Source: Amoebophrya sp. A120 (Eukaryota > Sar > Dinophyceae > Syndiniales > Amoebophryaceae). Taken from it: a stretch of 64,000 nucleotides of DNA. The stretch spans positions 6,353,985 to 6,417,984 of the forward strand of contig CAJINV010000003.1 in NCBI GenBank assembly GCA_905178155.1, written 5' to 3'. Every line of letters starts with the position of its first letter. Positions within the stretch are counted from its first letter, which is position 1. Shown here piece after piece: positions 47,598 to 58,073 of this stretch. A program made the position numbers and the translations under genes. The notes under the pieces are model-generated. The model saw only the letters and a program-made list of their open reading frames with translations. It was not told the DNA's origin and did no database searches.

Positions 47598-47816
47598 GCT
47601 TCGCAAAAAGGTTTGCATCCTGAGCACGAGACCCGTACTCATCGGAATCGAATCGAACTGGGAACAAATCGCTTCGCAATAAGATTTGTATGCTGAGCAC
47701 GAGACCCGTACTTGTCGGAATCGAATCGAACCGGGAACAAATCGCTTCGCAATAAGATTTGTATGCTGAGCACGAGACTCGTACTCGTCGGAATCGAATC
47801 GAACTGGGAAAAAGCC
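47598..47816. repeat. three tandem 73-bp repeats
   Basis: Copies start at 47598, 47671 and 47744, each beginning GCTTCGCAA and containing GAGCACGAGACCCGTACT and GGAATCGAATCGAAC, with a few substitutions. They lie about 190 bp upstream of the start of the large secreted-type gene at 48006, so they could be an upstream regulatory array, though that is inference. Confidence 0.85.
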
Positions 47817-48005
47817 GTGAAGGCTGAGCGTCCTCCTTAAGTTGCTCCATCGAACTGCTTTGGTCCGTAGCTCAGCAAGCACCCGCCCCCGCGTCCGATT
47901 TTCACACTCAGCAGAGGAATCGTGAATCGCACTTCCGTAGTAGTGCCGAGGCTTCGGGAACAGCCATTTAAATATACCGACACATTCTGAGAGAAGCAAA
48001 AGACC

Positions 48006-51000
48006 ATGATGGCTCGTCTGCACAGCACCGCGGCGCAAAATCCTTGCCCGCACGCCTTCTCTCGAAGGGTAGCCCTTTTAACGTTTTTGCTCCGCGAACA
48101 CATTTGCGCAGACAGCAAGCCACATCTTCGGGGAACCGTTGCTATAAGCGCAGAAAATCAAACGGCTACCGAAGGCCCCGACGCCGGCGCCTGGTTAGCG
48201 AAACAGGAAGCAGATGCGTTTCTCGACTTGAATGTACACTCTCCGCCCCGCGGGAGTTGCGATTCGGAGGGGGTCGCCTCGGAGTGGCCTTGTGCAGAGT
48301 GGGCTGCACCGGCGTATGTTCCAACAACGGGGTCGGTTGCGAAAGACTCGGCGAGTCTCGTTCAGATAGCAGAGGTTGTGCAGCCACAGCTCGAGTTGCG
48401 CACAGGCGGGGAAGATGAAGAGGCCACGCTGGCATCTCGGGTGAAGAGTACCGCTTCGGGCACCACCAAATTGGGGGGGCGAATCAAGGACGCGGCACTG
48501 TCCAAAGATCACGGACTTGCCATGCTGATCCAGCTTCTCGGCAATCCCGCCAGCCTCGTGAATAGCATGTTCCGCGGCAGCAAAGAACTAATGCTGTCGC
48601 AAATCGAGGAAAACGTTGGAAAAGTTGTCGGGGGGGGCGGAAGTCCGCACCTTGGGTGCGACCCTCGTGAAACAAATTTTGGCGACCGCGAGTATGGTGC
48701 TACGAATAGTGGTTACCAGTGCAGCCGGACCCTGGGGCGTGCTGGTGAACATGTTTCTTACCGACGTGCTTTTGCTGCAGCTAGGAAAAAGCATGAAGAG
48801 GTTTGCGGATCGCGACCGGTCCAAAAATGGTTACGACCTGCCCGGGCTTCTAGAGATTCGAATGGGTGAGTTTCCCCGTGCGCTAGCTACGTTTGCGAAG
48901 GCCTACCTGAATTCTGAAGCATTCGCGGGCACCATGCAGGAACTGCTGGACAAAGTGAAGGATCTCGCCTCCAACGCGATCGCGAACTCGAAGGATGCGG
49001 CGTTGCGGGCCGTGGGTCAGGCTGGCGCAAAATTGCAGGCCTTGCGCGCGAACGGCATAAATCTCTCCGGACCCACGGACGAAGAGAAGAAGGGCGCAGA
49101 CGAAGGCGGCGGCAAGGACCGTCTTGCGCGAGCGCGCGGCTCCGCAGCTGGGGCAGCCGCGGCCTTCCGCGAGAAAGCTACGGGCGCTGTAGCGGCGGTG
49201 AAGAATGCGGACCGCGAGGCGCTGGCGCAAAGGGCGAAAGGTGCGGCCTCGACCGCGCTCGACTTGGGTGCGCAAGCCAAAGAAAAGCTGGCGAAGACAG
49301 TGGAGCAGCAGAAGAAGAAGATGAGCGATCCCGCGTACCAGAAGCAATGTTCCGACGAAGCAAAAGCGGTTCTCGGCAAGTTAGCGAGTGCCGCGGGCAG
49401 CGCAAAAGACCTGACCGCTGCTGCAATGACCGACTTCATGAAAAACATGCCACCCGACGCGATGTTGAATCAACTCAGCGGGGAGCGCCGAGCGAAGCTG
49501 CAGAAGCTATTGGCGAACGACGCGGAAACTGTGGACCAGGAGGAGAGTAAACGGAACACGCCGGCCGGGAAAGAGGAAGACGCCAGCCGATTGCAAGAAA
49601 CGAAAACCTTCTTGGGGGAAAAGCTCGGGGCCATCGCAAGCAAGCTCCGGACTGCCTTACCTTCACCTGCCGATATCGTGCCGACGCTGGTTAGTACGGT
49701 GGAAAGCACCATCGCACAGCTCCAGCACTCCGCCATGAGCGGTCTCGGCTTTATGATCGTCGAGGCACCCGGGAAGGCTCTGACGCAAAAAATCATTGGC
49801 GACCTTGCATCTTTTCTCGCCGAGGTTCTCGGTGCGTTCCTTCGCATCACCTTCCCGATGCTTCCGCTGGCGACGCTGGTTGGCACCGCCGCACAGCCCA
49901 TCCTGGCGGCCGGAATGGAAACGCGGACGCGGGAGCGGCCCCGAGAGCCCTGTGACCGCGTAAAATCAAGCGACGAGGAGATGATGGCAGCGGATCCCTG
50001 CCTCAATCTCGAAGGGCTGATCAACCGTCATTTCCGTCCGATAACGGGTATGGTAGTCCCCAACTTTTTGCTCCAGTTCGTGAAAGCCGAATCCGCGATG
50101 CTCGTCGAAAATCTCCAGTCCGTGGTGCTGAATGCCGTCGAAAAGCTCCAGACGAGTGCCAAGGTACGGGCCGCAGCGGGTCTGCGACCGGACCTAGATG
50201 TTGCGACCTGGGGCATCGCCACGACGCAAAGTTCTTGGTTGTGGGACAGCCTCGCCGGGATTTTCTCCCGGGTCTTTACACCAGAGCCGCCGGTGACGAC
50301 GTTTCGGCAGTACGAGATGGTTGCGGGCGGGAAGCAGGCGGCGGAAAAGGACGTCGGCGGAATCAGTGACCAGTGCAGCGCAGACGTGGATTCGAAGGCG
50401 CAGCTGACGTTCGGCGAGCACGCCGGGCGCGGGCTCGTGAGCGTGCTCGAAAACACGTTCGCGGGAATGCCGGGGGAAGTCATCACGGACAATCTCGTTC
50501 GCACGGCCGCGAACCTGATCGCCACCATCGTGAGCTTCACCGCGGGGCCGCTCACCGCACTAATTCCGGGCGCTTCGCTTGCCGTCCAGAACATGGCGGC
50601 GAACCAGGTGCACAAGAGTTTCGCGGACTGGGTGGCTACGAAGCCGGGCGGCCTTGACATTGCGCATGAGGTGAACTACCTGTTTGTGAGCGAGTTCCTG
50701 CCGCTGCTCGCGAAGTTTCTGCAGGTGTACTGGCGCGACATCTTCAGCGCCATAAAAAAGAACTCTCCCCTCGCCTCGTTTACGTTCGGCGGTGGCAGCG
50801 TCGAAACAGCACCGCCCGAGGACACCGCAACAACGCCGGCACTATCTCTGGCAACGGCCACAGAGGAGCCGATTTCCGAGGCCGACCGAGAAGCGGTGTT
50901 TGGCGCCGAGGCCAGCAAAAATCTTCCTTCGGTGGAACAAATTCGGGATAAACAAAAGGACTACGACGAGGCCCAGAGCGAGACTCCACCGCACCGCTGG

Positions 51001-52076
51001 AAGGGACTGCTGGAGAAATTCGCGGGTCAGAAAATGCAGACGGCCTTCGCAAACCTCGGCACGGGTTTTCCGAAGCAGAAGGAAAGACAGTCTCCGCCGC
51101 GGACATCTTTTTTGCCGGTTTTTTGGGCAACAAAAACTGGAAAGAGAAGGTCGGCCGAACCTTCAGAAAAGCGGCAACAAGCGTGCTATCGGTTTTCGGA
51201 GATAAAAAGAGTGATTTCCCCCTAGAAGCGGCCGCTTGGGGATTGGATCCCGACGAAGAAGAGACGAGGAGGAACCTGCTCCAAAACGATAGCACGCTGG
51301 TAGCTCTGCCATGCAAAGTGAGCTACGATATTCTCCGGGCTAGATCGGCATCGAAAAACGGGGGCGTCTCGGTAGTACTAGAAGAGGATTTTGACGACGC
51401 GCCAACTTACGACTACACGACAGACGACGCAATCCACCGCGGGAGAAATAACTCCGCATACTTGAGAACTGTCGACGGAAAGTATTTCGCAGCGAGCCTA
51501 CGACCGCCCGACGTCGAGCTGATCAAGCTTCGGGACGCCGGAAATGTGACCTACGCGGCAAACGCGGCGGAGTTAGTACGTCGGCACGGACAACTTCTCA
51601 AGGGACGGACGACCTGGATTTTCTCTTTGCCAGAAGCGGCGATAAAAGGCAGCTCAGCAATCGCACACGAGATTTACTCTGCAGCAGCTTTTGTTGCGGA
51701 CAAAAAACCGAACTCAGCTGCGCCTGGACCCCGAATTCAAATCTCATCGAGCAGTAAAGTTTGGAACCAGAGGAGATGGGCTAGGAGCGTTCCGGTGACT
51801 ACAAGCGTCGCCAAGCATAAGTACATCAACCCCTTCGCCTGGGATTCCGAAGAACCGATTGCGAACGACCTTTCCGAAGAAATCTTCGACATCTTCGAAG
51901 ACGTCTACATTCTCGGGGAGGCGGATGTACAAGAGGGCGACCGAATCGGAACAAAACAAAGAAGGGAAGAAATCGTCGAGAAATTCACGGGCTTGCTAAT
52001 CCGAGAGGGATTCCGAGAAGCCGTGGATCCGCAAGCGCTGGGGGACCCGATGGAGACCGAGGTTTTCCTAGCCTGA
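48006..52076 (+). CDS. large secreted/membrane protein with hydrophobic repeats; two frame breaks
   Basis: Three overlapping frames form one gene of about 1,357 residues. The first break is at a run of eight G (about 48631-48640), where reading seven G joins SQIEENVGKVV to GGAEVRTLGATL. The second is near 51063-51068, where one extra T in GGGTTTTCC joins NLGTGF to SEAEGKTVS. A hydrophobic N-terminus (ALLTFLLREHICA) suggests a signal peptide. The middle is Ala/Lys-rich and helical. Three hydrophobic segments of about 50 residues (about 48640-48780, 49755-49920, 50450-50610) look like copies of one motif, [A/M]PG[E/K]-x-[L/I]T-x3-[I/V]. No known domain was recognised. The next gene carries a related segment. 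Confidence 0.6.
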
Positions 52077-52621
52077 AGCGGGAGGACTTGTTGATCATGT
52101 TCCACGCGTCGACTTAAAAGCGAGAGCTTTTTTTTCTTTTCTTTCGCACCAATTAACTAACCCGAACTTCGAGACGAGCTTTTCGATCTGGAACCACAAT
52201 TATTCGCCCTCCGATTAACAAAACGATCCGGATTTACGAGCTTCTATTTGACCTGCGAACTTGTACCAAGCACACGGAAGCACGAGATTTCTCTGCGCCG
52301 GGAAACGAGGATCCCGCGATCTTCACGAACTGGATCTATACGAGCTAGAGTTTCGAGCTGAACTTTCACGAACTGGAACTACACGAACTGAAACTACACG
52401 AGCGGGGGCCTCGAGCAGGATTTTCGGGCTGGACTACCCGGACCTTGAGATGAAATTCACGATCTGGAAAGACGATCACACACCTTCCGGATAACGAAAC
52501 GGTACAGATTGGACCTTTTGTATCTGCTTTTCGAAGCGTTTTGTGCATGGCTTTTCGAAGCTCGCGAGGTATAGCTTTTCGAAGCTCGTAGCCACTCGGC
52601 TTTTTTCCCTTTTTTTCTGTA
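52077..52621. other. intergenic between two same-strand genes
   Basis: It contains loose repeats of words such as CACGAACTGGA and CGAGCTTTTCGA. These are weak and could be remnants of a simple tandem repeat. No gene is supported. Confidence 0.4.
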
Positions 52622-53521
52622 TTGTCTTTCGAGACTCTGCTCTGCCTATCGGTGCTTTCGGTATTTTCAGGTAAAATCTATGTATCCGCGTTGGCCTTCG
52701 GGCTTCCACCGGACCATTCCCGCGAACGCGCGATGGACCGTGCCACAACCGATAGTGCGGACACATGGGGAAAAAGCCCCACGGTAGCAACGTCCCCGAG
52801 TAGTAGAAGCAGCACACTCGAACTCGCCTCCGGCAACAGTACAAAGGAAGTTACTAATGACATCGTGCTCTTGCAACCCACTTTTTTGGAGCTCGCATAC
52901 AGCACGACTGAAAGTGCGAACTTAGGTCCGGCCGAGGATTCCAAAAGTACGCAAAAGAAGGATAAAAAAGAAAAACGTACGAAGACCCCGAAAAAAGATA
53001 AAAAAGTTTCAGTTCGTTCGGAGGAAGAAAAGAAAAGTACCACAAAGAGGAGCGGGGAAAAGGGAAACCAACAACCAGTCGTGACCGCGAGTGCGTCCTT
53101 GGTTGCCGAGTGGGTTCCGTTGCAAGAGACGCTAGACGAGATGCTTCTGGATACGCTTTCGCACGCACCTGCCGAGGCCTTGCGGGACCCAGTTATTCTG
53201 CAGATCGGAGCCTTGGTCGGTACGAAGGTTGGGGAAGTAACCGCGATGCTCACGCCCGGGACGCCGGCTGGTCTTTTCGCGGCGTTGGCGGGCAACTTCG
53301 GGACAGTGGCATTCTTGCGCGGAGAAAAGATCGCCGGACATCTCTCTGAGCTTATCACAAAAGTATTCCGCGAAGTTGCGCGCTGCATGCTGCAGTGGGT
53401 GAAAGGTTTTCTGATGAAGAAGGCCGGCAAGGCCGAAACAACCAAAGTGGACCCTTTTCGGCTTGATGGCTGCAAACTCAAATCGTCGAAGCAGCCGACT
53501 AGTGACGCTAGTACTACATAA
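52622..53521 (+). CDS. secreted protein sharing the hydrophobic repeat of the preceding gene
   Basis: This protein has 299 residues and starts with a clear signal peptide (METLL-type core: TLLCLSVLSVFSG). Next comes a Ser/Thr-rich stretch and a highly basic segment (KKDKKEKRTKTPKKDKK). Its C-terminal 150 residues contain APAEALRDPVILQIG and TPGTPAGLFAALAGNFG, which match the order and spacing of the repeat segments in the gene before it (for example APGKALTQKIIGDLA). It ends in an amphipathic helix (FREVARCMLQWVKGFLMKK). Family unknown. It lies on the same strand as its larger neighbour, which suggests a locally duplicated gene family. Confidence 0.65.
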   Translation: MSFETLLCLSVLSVFSGKIYVSALAFGLPPDHSRERAMDRATTDSADTWGKSPTVATSPSSRSSTLELASGNSTKEVTNDIVLLQPTFLELAYSTTESANLGPAEDSKSTQKKDKKEKRTKTPKKDKKVSVRSEEEKKSTTKRSGEKGNQQPVVTASASLVAEWVPLQETLDEMLLDTLSHAPAEALRDPVILQIGALVGTKVGEVTAMLTPGTPAGLFAALAGNFGTVAFLRGEKIAGHLSELITKVFREVARCMLQWVKGFLMKKAGKAETTKVDPFRLDGCKLKSSKQPTSDASTT

Positions 53522-54288
53522 CAGTTCTTAGTGCTGCATTGATTTTTGACTGTGTAAGAATCAATTGATTTTTGACTCGCCTGAAGAAGCGAGCACACAA
53601 TTGATTTTTGACTGTGTATGATTTTCCGCGAAGAGCAAGACGCTTCTTATGTACAGCAGCTTAAATTGCCTTGTATGATTGGTTGATCCCACTCAGATTT
53701 GAACTTACTGAAGTGCTTGCGCGAAAATTGGTGATACCGTTTTAGTGTATGAAAAAGGACTCTCGATAGAAAACCATTATCCTCCTGTCGCGGATTACGT
53801 TCCGTTTGTTCTGAATCTCAGCATGCAGTTTTTTTGTCTGTGAATTTGTGTCAAGTGATGTTGCTTCCTGCGAAAGGAAGGACAAGGGAGCGCGAGCTTT
53901 TTTCGAGAGATAGTACGTCTACGAGGGACTCGAGTTTCTCATCGCACCAGATGGCACGCGAGAGACTTGTGCAAAAAATGGCCCGTAGTTCGCTTAACTC
54001 ATTGCTTGAGACTCCACCCATGAGAGACGCCCATGTCGAACTGCTTCATTCGAGAATTATTCTACGACATTTTTACAACTGCAAACAGGACCACAATCTT
54101 TTTTTCTTGATCTTTTCACACACCCCCCTCAAGTGACTGCCCAACGGGGTTTGCTAAGTATCATCGTGAAGCCATTTTAATTATTTTGCAGTGCTTCCCT
54201 GTTTCAACAAACACTGATTTTTCAAACTGACTCGCAGCAGAAGGGCTCGGATGTGTTGTGAGGCGTTGGTAGCGGATGGTCGAGAGTA
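53522..54288. other. intergenic with short direct repeats and a shared inverted motif
   Basis: ATTGATTTTTGACT occurs three times (about 53538, 53564, 53600). The middle part forms a small hairpin (CTCGCCTGAAGAAGCGAG). Positions 53576-53603 are the exact reverse complement of 42864-42891. No gene is supported. Confidence 0.55.
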
Positions 54289-57284
54289 ATGCTCCGATCA
54301 TGGAGACCGCTTTCGATCGCGGTCGGGCTCTTCGAGGGCACGGCTGCATTTCCTTCGCACAGGACGGGACCCCGTTCCTCGCCCGAAGACCCACATGAGA
54401 GCGTGCTCTCAAGCGGAGGGGCGTCCTCAAGTTTTTCCAGCATCGAAGCGGGACGAGCGCCACCGCTCGCGTCCGCACCCGGGGGGCTGCCTCGTGATGG
54501 CGAACAGAACCAAGCTCCTGGTCCCGCAGCTAATGCCAGAACAACCCACGACGTCACTACCAGTGCGTCTGCAGCATCAATAGTACCGGCGGCCCAGGCC
54601 GTGTCGTCGAGTTCGAGTCGCGCGCTTTCGCGACCTGCTTCAACGGGGATAACGCCCGCGGTGGAGAACAAGGACGTAGAATGGGAGACAGTGTATCTCA
54701 AGCGGACGCCAGACGCAGCGGGCCGGAGTCTACAAGGTTCCAATTCCGAGCAGGCCGCGCGCGTTTGGGTGATTCGAAACGCGGCACCGATGCCTGTTGG
54801 TAAGTACTACATCTCAACACGAGAGCGCGGTTTGAAATTCGTTTTCATTTCAAGTATGGCAAATTTTACTTTGATGATGAAGTTGAATTCGCTTGTTCAT
54901 TACGCGAATTATACACCACGTACTTCATCAGGGTGGCGCGTATCCGAGTTCGCATTTTACGAGGACGAGGGATGCACGCGCGAGATCGAATTGCAGACCC
55001 TGCGAAATGGCCCGGTTGCGACGATGGGACAAACGGCCCCTCCGCGCTCCGATAACCCCGACTGCTCCTACACCGGAAGCCACGGACCAGCAAAAGCGAC
55101 CGGTACGAAATTTTTCGTTGGAATTCACAGTTTTCGAATGATTGTAGTTCATCTGCGAACATTATTTGAATATCAATATATTTTCATAGTGACACGCTGC
55201 GCGGCACTTGCGCTCGATGTCAGTTTTACTCCATGCGGACCCATCTGGAGACAAAATTGATCAATCACCACAGACGGCTTCGAGAACACGTTTTGGATAT
55301 CGCCCTGCTGTCCATGTGCCGAGCTAGAGGCGCATGTTGGAGCAGATTTTGGTACGCCGCAAGTGGTTATGTGTGCGCGAATCGTGCAGGCTAAGTACTA
55401 CGCCTGCCCGTCAATAACACTTTCCAAAGAGGGCACAACCATCGGCGTGAAGGGAAATCTGTGGGTAAGTACTGTGAAGATTTTGCGTATGTTCAATGAT
55501 GCGACTTTGATACTCTGTCTTCTTTCGCAGACGAAATGAGAGTCCTTCTGTCGGGTGTAGAGCTGCGAAACTAAGTACTTCCTTCATGCCTTAGTTTCTC
55601 CACGGCTTTTCATTCGTGATCACCATGTCTTCCACGGCTAGAGATGGTCCTTTGCAAATCAACAGGTTGACCTCGCAACGTGGAATGACCTGCTTCCGGG
55701 TGTGAGTATCGAGGTATCGGGTATCAACAGCGGACCGACTTCGATTACGTACGAACGGCACGACGGGAAGCAGTGCTACGGCTTCGCGTTTGGGCAGGAG
55801 TACACTGATTTGCAGTACGCCCGGAATGCGTGCGTGTCCAACCCGAACTGCGGTGCCGTCTACGAACAGTCTTGCTCCAATCTCGAATACGAAGTCACCA
55901 TTACCAACCAAAACGACCTCGACTCCTTTAGTGGGGCAATGGTGGAGATCGTCACGCCACCCGAACGCCCCGGAGAAACCAGTCCCCCGCCGGAACGCAA
56001 GGTATAGCTAAGTTTATCATGATGCTTTGGGTGATGTGTGCTTCTGATAAGAGATTGCGCGATCGAGATCCGAATCTTGTTGTAACTACATGCAGTGTGG
56101 TCGACAGGACTCACAGTCAACGACCCAATAGAGTTCACTCGTTTAATGAATCAGGTTGGCATCCAGGCTGTAATTGGCACCACGGTATTGCTAAAGGACT
56201 CGAAGCCCATCTTCCCGACGCCGGTGCCAACACCCGCAACTTCGTGCAATGTAAAGCCGGCGACCTGCACAAGTGCCGTATGTTGTCTCTACGTTTATCC
56301 ATACAAGATTCTGATGAGCGTAAAGCCCCAGTACGGCGCAATCCGAACGTGCGTACGAGGGTACCAACCCACACAATCCCTGGAGGGAAGCTGTTTGTGG
56401 GTGAAGGTCGGCGCTCTGCTGCAATTCACGGTACTTAACGTCTGCTTATCTTTTTCGCTGAACAGAGTTTCCGTCAAAACAAGAAACCGTCTGTGATTTT
56501 TGAGGCTACTTCTTACCACATTTGAAGACTTGCCAAGTTGTGCACATAGTGTTTCCCTCCTCCGGGGAAATATCAGCCGATAGCTGTTCATATTGTGCTT
56601 CGATTTTATTATTTCGCACGACGGCAAACCGCCTGCTCCTGCAGAATACAAAAAGTCTTCTTCCGGACGATCTTCACAGGCATTTAGCAACTTCGCTGCG
56701 GCGGACCAGTACATCCTGCCTCAAGGGGCAATCTACGCGGCGGAACCCGCCAAATGCGCCGAGATGTGTCTAGCGCACACGCAGTGCAACGCTTTTGCGT
56801 ACACGATTCGCGAGAACGGCAACCCGCCTACCCTGATAAGTTGCCGCCTACTCAAGATGCCTCCGCGAGACCAGTTTACGCCCCCCATGGGCCTGATTCC
56901 ACAGGACGGAGTGCTCGACGTGGTCGACTTTTATCATCGGCGGCCGGACCATATCCCGTAGAAAAAGACAGGCAGGGCATATTTGTATGTAGTGCGAAAA
57001 TTGATAAATAACAGATGATTCTGTGATGGCCGAGCCCATAGAATGCTGCTCAGGAGATGCAGTGCGGTTTTTTCTTGTCGGTGTCTAGTTTTTTTTGCAT
57101 TTACCAGAATGAACTGCCTGTCTTTTTCTGGGGGATAAAGCAAAACGCTACCATGTCTACGACGGAGGAAACGACGACGGTGCAGGCCGGCGCGATAAAG
57201 ACCAGCAGCGCGCCTGGCCTCTACTGGCTATTCAGTCTCATATCCATGTACCTTGGTGCGAGTTTTTTTCTGCTACCTGGCTAG
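54289..57284 (+). CDS. surface protein: discoidin-like and PAN/apple-like domains, C-terminal hydrophobic tail (copy 1)
   Basis: The exons I can place are 54289-54799, 54932-55102, 55274-55464, 55666-56001, about 56095-56430, a PAN exon at about 56600-56945, and a last exon at about 57135-57284. After a weak signal sequence and a Ser-rich region come GWRVSEFAFYEDEGC and ATDGFENTFWISPCCPC..VGADFGTPQVV, typical of a discoidin/F5-8C-like fold. Then comes a Cys motif (ACVSNPNCGAVYEQSC) and a PAN/apple-like segment (CAEMCLAHTQCNAFAY). The tail GLYWLFSLISMYLGASFF could be a membrane anchor. The order and exon phases match the next gene, so the two are tandem paralogs. The join at 56001/56095 needs a non-AG acceptor. 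One introner is present, between the last two exons. Confidence 0.7.
56947..57134 (+). mobile_element. introner, GGCAGGGCATATTTG family, copy 1
   Basis: Its inverted ends are TATCCCGTAGAAAAAGACAG on the left and the complement of TATCCCCCAGAAAAAGACAG on the right. Both are followed by GGCAG. The interior has a second stem (GCAGTGCGG and others). The flanking duplication is not clear, so this copy may be older than its relative at 60992-61167. It separates the PAN-like exon from the final exon. Confidence 0.65.
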
Positions 57285-58073
57285 CAGAAGCAGAAAGGGC
57301 TTACTAGAGTCGTCTTTTGTTTGAAATGAATACAATTTTTTTTTGTGGCTCGGGTTTTGTTTCAAAGAAAGCACTGTGATATATCACACACCTCGTTACA
57401 CTACGTGCAAATTTTTCCCAAGGCACTTCGTGCTCAAAATTTGCTGGCTCTTTCAGATGTTGCTGCTGTTTCCAATTTCCAATTTAGCAAACACGAAATT
57501 TCGAATAGTCACGGATTTTTGATTCCAAGAAATTCAAACTAACTCTTCCAATTTATCTTTTCTGGCTACAGGACTCTATTACAACACACGTACCTACCCT
57601 GGTAATGGTGTTAAAGACTTTTGCGAACTGTTTTTTTTTTTGAATTCAGAACTTTTTATGTAAAATGAACTGCAGAACTTGCTTCAGAAGGATGATTATT
57701 TTCCGGAACCTTTTCCTGGGCGATGGTGTCCAGTACTGCTTGGGTAAAGAAAAAAAAAAAACTGAATTCACCACAGAGCAAAAATTTAACACTAGTCCGT
57801 GGGCTGTGGCGTGCTGTTGTTCAAAAGAAAGCAGGTACGCTGGGAAGAGGGAAGCGTGCATCGTCGTGGAAGCGGGTCGTTGAACCTGGACGAGTGAACT
57901 ACGTGTTGGTGGGCAGGAACGCAATTATACACAGCGTATATGCAGCTGAATTCCTTGAGAAAAATCACTGTCTACGGAGAGCACGCTGCGGCGAGTCTGA
58001 GAGATCTAGATGGGCCTTGAGGAGCTGATGTTCCAAAAGAAGTCTTGTCAGGGCGTTTGGAGTATCGAAAGCC
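57285..58073. other. intergenic between tandem paralogs
   Basis: This is about 790 bp of mixed composition with poly-T and poly-A runs. No coding frame with a domain was recognised. Confidence 0.4.

Noticed and set aside
46563-47850. Long Arg/Pro-rich frames on both strands
   Set aside because: They overlap each other in several phases with no domain; composition effect.
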